From positions 1 to 64,000 of the forward strand of contig JAIBBE010000040.1 of assembly GCA_019694835.1 (NCBI GenBank): a stretch of 64,000 nucleotides of DNA, given 5' to 3'. Position 1 is the stretch's first letter. Every line of letters starts with the position of its first letter. The translations under genes were made by a program, and so were the position numbers. This document shows, piece by piece, positions 44,828-54,700 of this stretch. The stretch is from Fimbriimonadaceae bacterium. GTDB lineage: Bacteria; Armatimonadota; Fimbriimonadia; Fimbriimonadales; Fimbriimonadaceae. Under the pieces are notes generated by a model that had not been told where the DNA came from, made no database searches, and was given only the letters and a program-made list of their open reading frames with translations.

Positions 44828-44949
44828 GCGCAGTTGCATTGACCTCTCCCCCAGCCCCTCTCCTCCGCCGCCAAGGCTGGCGTGGGCCAAGTATTACGGG
44901 CGCAGGCGAGGGGAGCGCGACTATGGAGATGGCGAAGTGTCGCGCCTGA
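44793..44949. repeat. R2-like element flanked by a 35-bp direct duplication
   Basis: 44793-44827 and 44915-44949 agree at 31 of 35 positions. The left copy is the end of the ppx-like gene. The right copy holds the same coding end (stop at 44947-44949) and the GTG of ppk1 at 44937. Between them lies an R2-type segment (44841-44914). The layout suggests ppx and ppk1 once overlapped and were pushed apart by a duplicating insertion. Confidence 0.8.
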
Positions 44950-47018
44950 AGAAGCCCGATCCATCCCGCTGGCAGCGCTCGGATCGGTATGTCAACCGCG
45001 AGTACAGTTGGCTGCAATTCAACAAGAGGGTCCTCGAAGAAGCCGCCAACCAGCGAAACCCGCTCTTGGAACGCCTCAAGTTTCTCGCCATCTTCGAGTC
45101 GAACCTCGATGAATTCTTCATGGTTCGGGTCTCGGGTCTGTTTGAGCAAGTCGAAAGCGGCATCATCGACATCACTCCCGACGGACTCACCCCGAAAGAG
45201 CAGATCCAGCTCATCAACGAAACGGCCCTGCCCCTGCGACGTCAAGCCGCGACGATCTGGCTCAAAGAGATCCTGCCCGAACTCGCACAGAACGCGATCC
45301 ACATCAGGGCTTACGCAGATTTGACCCCGGCTCAAAAGGAGTCGATGGAGGAGTTCTTCCAGCGCGAAGTCTTCCCTGTCTGCACGCCATTGATCCTGCA
45401 CCCGGCACCGAGCGTGCCGTTCATTTCAAACCGCAGCCTGAACCTGGCGGTCGAACTTGCCGACCCGGTCGCGGGGCCAAAACTGGCGCGAGTGAAGGTC
45501 CCCAACGTCATCCCGCGTCTCGTCAGACTTCATCGTCGACGCCACGACTACGTGCTGCTCGAAGATGTCATCCAGCATAACCTACAGTCGCTGTTCCCCG
45601 GCGTCGAAATCGTGGGGTCGCATCGGTTTCGCGTCTTGCGCGATGCTGACATCGAGATCCGAGAACTCGAAGCCGCAGACCTCGTCAGTACGGTCGAAGA
45701 GACCATCCGTATGCGGCGGTTTGGGGCACCGGTGCTGCTGGAAACGAACACCTTGATGCCCCGGACGGCACGCGACATGTTGATGAAGTGCCTCGACTTG
45801 GAGCCCGACGATGTCTACGACGTCGATGGACTGCTTGGGCTAGAAGCCCTTTGGGAACTCACGCGCATCGACAAGCCGGCCCTGCGATATCCGCCCTACC
45901 ATCCGTACTTCGTGGAATCGCTAAACAAGCCTGCTGGCCTGTTCAAGGCGATCTCCGAACGCGACCTCCTCCTTCACCACCCGTTCGATGCCTTTCAGCC
46001 GGTTCAGGCCTTCGTCGAATCGGCGCAAACTGACCCGTCGGTGATCGGGATCAAGCAAACCCTGTACCGCGTGGGCAGCGAGTCACCGGTCGTGGAGGCC
46101 TTGCTCGATGCTGCCGAAGCCGGAAAGCAGGTTGCCGTGATGGTCGAGCTCAAGGCTCGATTCGACGAAAGCAACAACCTCGTCTGGGCCCGGGCTCTGG
46201 AACGAGCGGGAGCCCACGTGACCTACGGCTTTCGTGAAATGAAGACCCACTGCAAGTTGTGCCTCGTCGTGCGGAGGGAGTCGGGCGGGATTCGCACCTA
46301 CGCGCATATCGGGACGGGCAACTATAACCCCGCCACGGCTCGACTCTATACCGACCTCGGCCTCTTCACCGCCGACCCCGAGATTTGCCAGGACATTTCC
46401 GAACTCTTCAACTTCCTCACCGGCTTCTCGAAGCAGGTGCAGTACCGCAAGCTCCTCGTCGCCCCGATGAACTTGCGCGAGGGCATCATCGACCGCATCC
46501 AGCGTGAGGTCGTCGCGAAGACCAAGACCGGCAAGGGACACATCATCTTCAAGCTCAACTCGCTGGTGGACCCCGAGGTCATCGATGAGCTTTATGATGC
46601 GGCCGAAGCAGGCGTCGAAATCGACCTGATCGTGCGCGGCATCTGCTGCCTTCGACCGGGCGAGAAAGCACCGCGCAAGAAGATCCGCGTTCGCTCCATC
46701 GTCGGCCGTTTCCTCGAGCACAGTCGGGTGTATTGGTTCCAGAACGGCGGTCATCCGGAAGCGTTTATTGGCAGCGCCGACCTTATGCGTCGCAACCTCG
46801 ACCGTCGCATCGAAGTGCTCGCCCCGGTCCAAGACGCCACCCTCGTCGCCCACCTCCGCGACGTCATTCTGCAGAGCTACCTGGACGATAACGTTCAGAC
46901 CTGGGTCGAGCGCGAGTCCGGCGAATACTCCCGCCTCGAACCTGGCAAAGCGCGTCCGTTCGTCGCCCAGAATTCGCTTATGGGGCGGTCCAGCCTACGA
47001 TCCGTTTTCGGTAGTTGA
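44937..47018 (+). CDS. ppk1: Polyphosphate kinase 1
   Basis: PPK1 makes inorganic polyphosphate from ATP. The 693-residue enzyme has NREYSWLQFNKRVLEEA (N domain), PFDAFQPVQAFVESA, and IGIKQTLYRVGSESPVVEALL. The phospho-His region MKTHCKLCLVVRRE is present, with HIGTGNYNPATARLYTDLGL and LIVRGICCLRPG. The GTG start lies within the right copy of the 35-bp duplication. Confidence 0.96.
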   Translation: MSRLKKPDPSRWQRSDRYVNREYSWLQFNKRVLEEAANQRNPLLERLKFLAIFESNLDEFFMVRVSGLFEQVESGIIDITPDGLTPKEQIQLINETALPLRRQAATIWLKEILPELAQNAIHIRAYADLTPAQKESMEEFFQREVFPVCTPLILHPAPSVPFISNRSLNLAVELADPVAGPKLARVKVPNVIPRLVRLHRRRHDYVLLEDVIQHNLQSLFPGVEIVGSHRFRVLRDADIEIRELEAADLVSTVEETIRMRRFGAPVLLETNTLMPRTARDMLMKCLDLEPDDVYDVDGLLGLEALWELTRIDKPALRYPPYHPYFVESLNKPAGLFKAISERDLLLHHPFDAFQPVQAFVESAQTDPSVIGIKQTLYRVGSESPVVEALLDAAEAGKQVAVMVELKARFDESNNLVWARALERAGAHVTYGFREMKTHCKLCLVVRRESGGIRTYAHIGTGNYNPATARLYTDLGLFTADPEICQDISELFNFLTGFSKQVQYRKLLVAPMNLREGIIDRIQREVVAKTKTGKGHIIFKLNSLVDPEVIDELYDAAEAGVEIDLIVRGICCLRPGEKAPRKKIRVRSIVGRFLEHSRVYWFQNGGHPEAFIGSADLMRRNLDRRIEVLAPVQDATLVAHLRDVILQSYLDDNVQTWVERESGEYSRLEPGKARPFVAQNSLMGRSSLRSVFGS

Positions 47019-47061
47019 GCTTCAAGATGGCGCTGTCGAGGAAAATGGCAGTGCATCCGGA

Positions 47062-47104
47062 CCTCACCCCCCTGCCCCCTCTCCACCAGAGTGGAGAGGG
47101 GGAG
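47062..47104. repeat. R2 hairpin repeat
   Basis: The stem CCCCTCTCCAC is closed by CAGA and pairs with GTGGAGAGGGG. Other copies have CAT/ATG, so the apical pair changed on both sides. It lies between ppk1 and rnpB. Confidence 0.8.
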
Positions 47105-47135
47105 ATTCGTTGGCTGACCGTGCCACAATGGACCC

Positions 47136-47450
47136 GAGTCGGCCGGGTGACGGCCTCGAGCAATCGGGGAGGAAAGTCCGGACTTCACAGGGCAAGGTGC
47201 CCGGCGCAAGCCGGGGCGGGGCGACCCGACGGAAAGTGCCACAGAAACCAGACCGCCTCGGCTTGCCGGGGTAAGGGTGAAAAGGTGCGGTAAGAGCGCA
47301 CCGGCGTCTCGGGCAACCGGGGCGGCCGGGCAAACCCCACTTGAAGCAAGGCCAAATAGGGAGGGGATGACGTGGCCCGCCGACCCTCCGGGTTGGCCGC
47401 ATCAGATAAATCGTCACACAAAGACAGAATCCGGCTTATAGGCCGACTCG
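47136..47450 (+). ncRNA. rnpB: RNase P RNA, bacterial type A
   Basis: This catalytic RNA processes tRNA 5' ends. Helix P1 pairs GAGTCGGCC (47136-47144) with GGCCGACTC (47441-47449). Conserved blocks are GAGGAAAGTCCGGAC (5' strand of P4 and CR-I), AGGGTGAAAAGGTGCGGTAA (CR-II/III), CAAACCCCA and AGCAAGGCCAAATAGG, and GACAGAATCCGGCTTATAGG (CR-V and 3' P4). The length of about 315 nt is slightly short. Confidence 0.95.
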
Positions 47451-47480
47451 ACTACTTACTGCAAGCAATCTCATACCCAT

Positions 47481-47564
47481 GCCTCCATCCTCCCACGGAT
47501 GGAGGCTCGCTCGGGATGGAAGTGCGGGTATGCGGGGGCCTCCATCCGTTGGGAGGATGGAGGC
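47481..47564. repeat. R5 inverted pair downstream of rnpB
   Basis: Two R5 hairpins in opposite orientation (47481-47506 and 47538-47564) each have the 10-bp stem GCCTCCATCC / GGATGGAGGC. They are separated by 31 bp. This mirrors the inverted R1 pairs at 35 and 62944. The rest of 47451-47691 shows no gene. Confidence 0.85.
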
Positions 47565-47691
47565 ATTTGCGTTTCTTGAACACGCAACTAGGTCCGCAGA
47601 CCCAATTGTGTTGGCATTCCACCGGACCTGCCCCATCATGTACTCAAGCCCGGCAAGAGATCGGGCAGAGAATCAACGGGAAGGAAAGAAC

Positions 47692-49290
47692 ATGCGTCAC
47701 ATCACCATCCTCGCTCTTGCCACGATCACGGGAATCGCCTGCGCTCAATCAGTTGCGTTAAACGTAAACGTCAACCAGAACCGCCGCGCGATCAACCCGA
47801 ACATCTACGGCGTTGCCTATGCCAGCCGGGCCCAACTCTCTGACCTCAACGCCACTCTCAACCGCCAAGGCGGAAACCCCACAACTCGCTACAACTGGCA
47901 GCAGAACGTCGACAATCGCGGATCGGACTGGTTCTTCCAGAGCATCCCCTATGCCAGTTCCGCCCCTGGTGCCTATGTCGACACGTTCGTCCAGAACACC
48001 CGAGACGGCGGCGCCCAAGCCCTCGTCACCATGCCGATGATCGACTGGGTCGCGAAGACCGGGCCGGGACGATCCAAACTGACCAGTTTCTCGGTCGCCA
48101 AGTACGGCGCGCAGCAGTACTCTGATCCGGGCTGGGCGAACTCGGGCAACGGCATCCGCGCCAATGGACAGCTTATCACCGGCAACGACGCCAACGACGC
48201 CAGCACCCCGAACTCCACCGGCCTCCAAGCCGGATGGGTTGACCACTTGACCCAGCGCTTCGGCAACAGCCTGCAAGGCGGAGTGAAGTATTTCTGCCTC
48301 GACAACGAGCCAAGCATTTGGTTTGAATCCCATCGCGACGTGGCCCCGACCGGTCTGACGATGCGCCAAGCCCGCGACAAGATGGTCGCCTATTCGACTG
48401 CCATCAAGGACCGCGATCCGAACGCCCTCGCTCTCGGACCCGAAGAATGGGGGTGGGGCGGCTTTATCTACAGCGGCTTCGACCAGCAAGCTGGTGCCGC
48501 CAACGGTTACACCAGCTTCCCCGACCGGGCCGCGAACGGCAACATGGACTACGCCCTGTGGCTGCTCAAAGAGATGCGACTGGCCTCGACCCGCGCCGGA
48601 CGCCGCCTCCTCGACATTTTCACACTTCACTACTACCCGCAAGGCGGCGAGTTCAGCGACGACGTGTCGAACAACATGCAGCTCCTGCGCAACCGCTCGA
48701 CTCGCTCACTCTGGGATCCGAACTACACCGACACATCCTGGATCAACGACAAGGTTAAGCTGATCCCTCGCATGAAGCAGTGGGTGAGTTCGAATTACCC
48801 GAACACTCCGATCGGCCTCACCGAATACAACTGGGGTGCGGAGAACCACATCAACGGCGCGACGGCCCAAGCTGACTGTCTTGGCATCTTCGGCCGCGAA
48901 GGCCTCGATATGGCGACACGCTGGACGACGCCTCCGGCCAACTCATTCGCCTACAACGCCTTCAAGATGTACCGGAATTACGATGGACGCAAGTCCACGT
49001 TCGGCAACACCAGCGTCCTCGCCACCGCCCCGAATCCCGACAACATCGCCATTTTTGCCGCCGTTCGAAGCACTGACAACGCCCTCACGATCATGACGAT
49101 CAACAAGCAGCGAACAATCAACGCCAACGCCACGATCAATCTGACCGGCGTGACTGGGAATCGGGTGGTTGAGGTGTATCAGCTGAAGTCCAATAACCGG
49201 ATTACGAAGCTAGCCAACTTGCAGACTAATGCCAACAAGATCGTCACGGCGCTGCCTGCGCAGAGCATCACCTTGTTCGTGGTGAAGTAA
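47692..49290 (+). CDS. Glycoside hydrolase family 44 (endoglucanase/xyloglucanase type)
   Basis: This 532-residue secreted beta-glucanase starts at ATG 47692 with AAGGAAAG upstream and a signal peptide (ITILALATITGIACAQ). The GH44 start VNQNRRAINPNIYGVAYAS, the acid/base Glu206 in CLDNEPSIW and the nucleophile Glu378 in GLTEYNWGAENHI are clear. The C-terminal beta-domain ends at FVVK without extra modules. It is convergent with the next glycosidase. Confidence 0.93.
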   Translation: MRHITILALATITGIACAQSVALNVNVNQNRRAINPNIYGVAYASRAQLSDLNATLNRQGGNPTTRYNWQQNVDNRGSDWFFQSIPYASSAPGAYVDTFVQNTRDGGAQALVTMPMIDWVAKTGPGRSKLTSFSVAKYGAQQYSDPGWANSGNGIRANGQLITGNDANDASTPNSTGLQAGWVDHLTQRFGNSLQGGVKYFCLDNEPSIWFESHRDVAPTGLTMRQARDKMVAYSTAIKDRDPNALALGPEEWGWGGFIYSGFDQQAGAANGYTSFPDRAANGNMDYALWLLKEMRLASTRAGRRLLDIFTLHYYPQGGEFSDDVSNNMQLLRNRSTRSLWDPNYTDTSWINDKVKLIPRMKQWVSSNYPNTPIGLTEYNWGAENHINGATAQADCLGIFGREGLDMATRWTTPPANSFAYNAFKMYRNYDGRKSTFGNTSVLATAPNPDNIAIFAAVRSTDNALTIMTINKQRTINANATINLTGVTGNRVVEVYQLKSNNRITKLANLQTNANKIVTALPAQSITLFVVK

Positions 49291-49296
49291 ACAGGA

Positions 49297-49317
49297 GGCC
49301 GGGTTGACCACCCGGCC
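49297..49317. terminator. GC-rich hairpin between convergent glycosidase genes
   Basis: GGCCGGG and CCCGGCC form a perfect 7-bp stem 6 nt after the GH44 stop. No T tract follows, so termination is only possible. Confidence 0.4.
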
Positions 49318-49330
49318 CAAGCAACGTCAA

Positions 49331-51544
49331 CTAGCCGCCGCCGTTTCGGATGTAGTAGAGCTGATCGCCGATATATCGGAGTGCGGAGACTACTTCCGGT
49401 TTCGGTTTGTCGGTAACGTCGAGGATGCCGAAACCAACATTCCAATAACTTCCGGCAATGCCGCTTACCGGAGAGTCATAGGCTTCGTACCAATGGACGC
49501 CAACGACGTACGGCTTCTGCAGCGCAGACGTAAAGTAGCGCACGATCTCGTTATAGTTTTGCTGGGGATCCATTTGGGTCCAACCGATTGAACCTCGAGC
49601 GTTGATTGGATTGCTCCACTCCGAGATAATGATCGGCTTGTTGAGGTTGGCAAGGTACGTCCATGGGAAGGCGTTATCGAGGCTGTAGTTATTGAAACTC
49701 AGCGCATCGACATAGGGCAGTGCTGCTCCGACGACTTCTGGCGTGTAATACCAGAATCGGCATCCCAAATAGAGCTGGTTCATGCCGACCGCCGTCAGAG
49801 AACGTCGTACTTTCAAGAAATACGTTGCAGCGTAACGGCGTGTGAACTCCGCCATATCGTCGCGCATGGCTTTTGACATTGTATTGCCATCCTTCACGAA
49901 TGGATTGCGCAGTTGCGTCCAATTCGCAAAAGTGGTGTTCCATGCTTGATTGAGCAGCGTGACACTCTGGTATTTCGTGGTTAGGTAAGTAAGCAGAGCG
50001 CGTTTCGCCGGCTGGGTATAGGGAGCGGCCAATGAACCCAAGGCGAGCGTGAAGCGATTGTTCAGATTGGAATCTTGAATGTGGCCCCAGGACTGTTCGT
50101 TATCCACGAAGACGCCCATGAAGTTGACCTTGCTTAAATGTCCCGCGAGTTTGTTCGCGAACTTCGTGGTCATGTAAGACTCGAAGTCCAAGTCGTAGGG
50201 ATCAGGCATCGTCATCCAGTGCGTGCTCGGAGCTGTCGTAAGTCGCACGGGGAAGTCGAACGTGTCCAGCATTAAGGTGTACGGCACGACGTCGTCATAC
50301 AGCGCGGTTTCGCAGAACGGAGCAACCGTATTGAAACCCCACGAACGGATTCGTTGCCGAGCAAGGCTATACCAGATGCCCTGGTAACCTGAACCATACT
50401 TCTGCCTCAAATTGTAACGCACGCATTGGAATGAGGTGACGGTTCCGCCGCCAACGCCGGAGAAGCGATTGACCTGGCCATAATAGTCGGCATATTGACC
50501 GTTGGGATCGGGCAAGTATTGGAACATCGACTCGCGGCCGTCGATCCAGGTTGCCGTGTTCATGTGCATGCTCTGCAGACCCATGCTCCAAAACGGTTTG
50601 CCGCCACGGTTAATGAAATAGTACTTACCATTAACGGGCATGATCCGCCAACGGTCACTCGGACCTTGGTTTGGCAGCCAAGAGGCCCCATCGATCTCGA
50701 TTTGGCCCGGATGCATACCCAAATCAAGCTGTTCTTCGAACCAATCGCCTTGCATATCCATGACGGACGTGGTCTTTCCTGGCCAGTCACGGTAGCTGTA
50801 TTGGAAGAATGGATCGGCAATGCCGTTCAAGTCTCGACGCATGCGAAGCGTGGAAAAGTCTTCGATGGTTACGGCTGCGGGCAGACTGTCCGAATTTGTA
50901 AATCTCCAAGCGTAGATGGATGACCGATTAAAGCTCGAAGAGACGTTGATCTGTGTATAGGCTGTGTCGTAAGGCTTTGGAAACGCCTTCAATCCCCAAT
51001 CCGCAGGATTGGGAGTGAAGAAAACCATGAGGTACCGCGTAGATGAGTTGGGAGGCAGCGACATTTGATAGGCGAGGCTGCCCGTATAGTCGCTGAGGTT
51101 TTGCTGAACCTGAAATAGGATAGTAATATTGACAGTGCGGTTTTCGTGGTTCGTCGCAATCCACGTCAGCATATCACGATCACCGATGTTTTTCGGGGTC
51201 GTGAACTGCTGCTTAAACCGGGAGGGCGACGGATTGAACTGGATTCTAAAATTCGGGCCGTAGGTTCCGATTCCGACACTGGCAACCGAGGCATTCTCGA
51301 GGATCACGTAGCCTGGCGTCGCAATCTGGGTGGTGTCGAGGTAAGGAATCGACGATGTGACGACGTTGGGCGCCAACTGGGCATTCGCCACTTGGGGGCC
51401 AAGGGCCAATGAAATCCATAGCCCGAGAGCGATGAGAAGCGACGGACGCGACCGTCGGCAAACGAAAAGTCTCTTCAATAGCGGTTCCTGTGTGACGCAC
51501 AGCTCCGCACTCTCCCTGCCGAGCGCGATACAAGTTCTCTCCAT
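49331..51544 (-). CDS. Secreted GH50/GH42-like beta-glycosidase (agarase-type)
   Basis: The enzyme has a TIM barrel. An N-terminal beta-region (about 55-300) precedes FFINRGGKPFWSMGLQSMH and SWGFNTVAPFCETAL. The putative acid/base Glu is in FMGVFVDNEQSWGH and the nucleophile Glu in PIIISEWSNP. The closest type I recognise is the agarase-related GH50 group. ATG 51544 gives 737 residues. TTG 51478, with AGGAA 6 nt upstream, would place the signal peptide (LLIALGLWISLALGPQVANAQ) nearer the N-terminus. Third-position GC looks lower than in the GH44 gene, which suggests separate acquisition. Confidence 0.8.
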   Translation of the reverse strand: MERTCIALGRESAELCVTQEPLLKRLFVCRRSRPSLLIALGLWISLALGPQVANAQLAPNVVTSSIPYLDTTQIATPGYVILENASVASVGIGTYGPNFRIQFNPSPSRFKQQFTTPKNIGDRDMLTWIATNHENRTVNITILFQVQQNLSDYTGSLAYQMSLPPNSSTRYLMVFFTPNPADWGLKAFPKPYDTAYTQINVSSSFNRSSIYAWRFTNSDSLPAAVTIEDFSTLRMRRDLNGIADPFFQYSYRDWPGKTTSVMDMQGDWFEEQLDLGMHPGQIEIDGASWLPNQGPSDRWRIMPVNGKYYFINRGGKPFWSMGLQSMHMNTATWIDGRESMFQYLPDPNGQYADYYGQVNRFSGVGGGTVTSFQCVRYNLRQKYGSGYQGIWYSLARQRIRSWGFNTVAPFCETALYDDVVPYTLMLDTFDFPVRLTTAPSTHWMTMPDPYDLDFESYMTTKFANKLAGHLSKVNFMGVFVDNEQSWGHIQDSNLNNRFTLALGSLAAPYTQPAKRALLTYLTTKYQSVTLLNQAWNTTFANWTQLRNPFVKDGNTMSKAMRDDMAEFTRRYAATYFLKVRRSLTAVGMNQLYLGCRFWYYTPEVVGAALPYVDALSFNNYSLDNAFPWTYLANLNKPIIISEWSNPINARGSIGWTQMDPQQNYNEIVRYFTSALQKPYVVGVHWYEAYDSPVSGIAGSYWNVGFGILDVTDKPKPEVVSALRYIGDQLYYIRNGGG

Positions 51545-51772
51545 GTTAACCCCCGTGGTTATTCAGGGAACGGCCTCTCAAGCAGAAAGCGGTGCCCCAC
51601 AAGGGCATCGCTTGTATGTCTGAGCTACCGTACAAAAACGTATACATTATAGGAGGAAAAATACTGGGCAGGGGCTCTTGGCTAGCCGTTTTCTCAGCAT
51701 TGTTGCGTACCCAGTAAAAGTGTTGGGATACAAATCGAACGTGAGTTGCTTTTCAGGGCGTAAAATCGGGTC
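51545..51772. other. AT-richer divergent intergenic region
   Basis: This gap lies between two divergent carbohydrate genes. It holds TATAAT on the minus strand (near 51650) and the segment CGTACAAAAACGTATAC, which looks like an operator but is not a perfect palindrome. No reading frame is convincing. Confidence 0.4.
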
Positions 51773-54700
51773 ATGATGAGCCTCTGCTTTTGCCTCTCCC
51801 ACCTCGGTCAGGAGACGACTGCCTTGGAGTCCGTCTTTGGTACCGATGTAGGCGTGAAGCTGGTCCGAAGTCGGAACGAGGTCGTCGAGGAGTTCTACGC
51901 GAAGGATCCATCGGGTCGAATGCGCCTGATTCTCGTATCGCCGACTCATCCCGCTGTCGACCTCGTGGGCCTGCCGAACCCAGTCACGGCGATCGTCAGC
52001 GGCAGCAATGGCCTCTTTTCGTCCGCGCCGAGTTTCCGATTCACCAAGGCGAGCAGCAAGCCATTGGACGACGGCTGGATGATCGAGTTGACTTCGGACG
52101 GTTCGGGCGATAAGTTCGTCAAGCGCATTTTCGTACCCAAGACGGGGAATACCATGTCGATCCGGCTCGACACCACGCTTTCCTCCCAGCAGCCTCGAAT
52201 CCAGTATTTGCTCAGTTCCTACGCCTTCGCCCCCGACGGCAAGAAGCTGAGCGGAGGAGGCAAGCCGGACAGCACCTTCTGCCCCGGATTCCGGCCCGGC
52301 GACTCTCAGGTCGTCGGCGACCATTTCTTTCGTGCTCCTGCCGTCGTCGCACAGCACGGCACTCTCGCCGCCACGCTCATGCCCGATCTCGACGTACTCG
52401 CCGGGAACCGGCCGATGCCCACGATCATCGATCTCGACGCCAAGAACCGGGTGGTCGACGCGACGCTGCTCAGCTACGGCTTCTGCGATCAGCGCCTTAC
52501 TGGTCACGTCTACTTCTCGACCAGCCCCTCGATGATGCGCCGGGTCCCGAACTCGCTTACTCTCGGCTATGACCTCATGCTCGACGCCAAAGCGATTCCC
52601 CACGGAGCCTACGGAGAAGCAGCGACCGCGATGTGGGCCAAGTACGGTCAGCGGTACTTCGACGATGTCAAGCCGCAGGCTCTCCCATTCGCTGAGTACG
52701 CCCGGGTCTGCATACCGGCCGCGATCAACGAGGGTTCGGAGAACGCGCCCGACAAGCGGCTCGGCTGGTTCGAAGTCGAGATCGACGGCAAGCCGTGCGG
52801 CGGGATCATGGCCGGATGGGGCTATCAGCAGGGTTGGGTCAGTTGGCAGTGCTGGTTCAACAACCTGCGCTCTGCATGGGGAATGAAGTGGTTCGGCAGC
52901 AAGCTGCCCGGCCCGGCCAAGGATTGGGAGGAGAAGGCACACAAGATGCTCAACCTCGCCCTGGCCGCGCCGATGGATCGCGGGGCTTGCCCGACGACCT
53001 ACCAATCGCGTGAAAAGCAGTGGAAGGGCTGCCTGATTATGCCCAGCAAGGACTGCTACTACGACCTGACCAACATGGCGTGGAAGGGCATCTGGCTGCT
53101 TCGCTGGTACACCGACTTTAAGGACTGCCCGCGCAAGGACGAGATCCTGAAGCAGTGCCGCGAAATGGCCGACTGCCTGATGCGCAACCAGAACGCTGAC
53201 GGCAGCTATCCGACGTGGCTGACGAAAGACCATAAGGTCGTCCCCTACCTTGACCACTCCGCCCAGACTGCCCTCCCAACTTGGTTCTTGTTCGAACTCG
53301 CCAAGGTCGACCAGGCAAACATGGCCCGCCTACAAGCCTCCGCTATCAAAGCTAGCGACTTTCTGCTGAAGGAAGTCGTGGACCAGCAGCGCTACTACGA
53401 CTTCGAGACCTTCTTCTCGTGCTCGCCCAAGCCGTATCCGTTCGATGCGGCGACGAACCTGCCCGACAACGACGCGATGATGGATCACCACACGCTGCAG
53501 CCGCCGCAGAACACGCTGTGCATGCAGTGGTCGGCGGAAGCTCTGCGCGGGGCGTTCCGGCTCAAGAACGAACAGAAGTACATGGTTGGCGCGATCAAGG
53601 CGCTCGACATGATGGCTCTGTATCAGAACGTCTGGCCGATTTCGTACCGCAAGGCCGCCTACACCTACGGCGGGTTCGGGGTCCAGAACTCGGACGGTGA
53701 GTACCACGATGCACGCCAAGCCCAGTTTGGCGTGACCCTCTGCGAATTCGGGGCTGAACTGGGGCGCAAGGACCTGTTCGAGCGCGGAGTGGCTGCGGTT
53801 CGAGCCTCGCTTGCGCTGATCAACCACCCGATGCACGCCCAGAACGACATCTATCCCAATCCGAACTACCCGCTCGGACTCATGCCGGAGAACTGCGGTC
53901 ATGGCGGGACCGACCAGCAGAACGGACGCACCGGGTTCGACTGGGGCGAGGGTAGCGGACTGACCTCCATGGCCTTTCTCCTTGATCGATTCGGCGGGGT
54001 TTATGTGGACGATCAGGCGGGATGGGCGGTTGGGATCGACGGAGTGGCGGCGGGAGATGCGAAGGCCTCAACCGTGATTACGCCTCTGCCTGGCTACAGC
54101 TTCCCTTGGACGGGCCAGCAGAAGATCACCGTCAAAACCCGCTCGGGAGCGACCCGCGAGGTCATTGCCGAGCCGATCAAGTCCATTCGCCGACTCGAAA
54201 TCCGGCCCTTGCCGAGCGGGAAGTTCCAACTTGTCGCGATCCCATCGTGGACCTCGCGCGGAGAACACCCGCTACCAGCACGATTCGTCATCGGGGACAA
54301 AGCACCGAAAGCGGGCGATCGGTTTGCCCCGGGGTCGTCACAAGGCAAGCGCGTCACCGGTGGCATCGGACCCGAAGGTTATGTCGCCGAAGTCAGCGGC
54401 AGTGAGTTGAGTGGGAAGGTGGTTTGGACCGAACTCGACGTCGCCGGGAAGACTGTCATTGGCAAACCGACCAGCATCTGGGTCGATCCTGCCTTCACCT
54501 TCGCCGGGCTGGATTTGCAGGGCTGGACGGTCGATGGCACCTTCGCCGAAGTCCCCACCGCCTCGCGCCGCTTCGACTTCAACGCGGGCGGACAAGCGTT
54601 CATCGGCACGTGCGAGGATGGGCAGGGCGGTTTCGATGACAGCTTCACCGGGACCATCACGTCGCCCAAGTTCTACGTCAGCACTGACACGATCAAGCTC

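Noticed and set aside
49297..49317. Rho-independent terminator after GH44
   Set aside because: The stem is perfect but no T tract follows on either strand, so I keep it only as a possible terminator.
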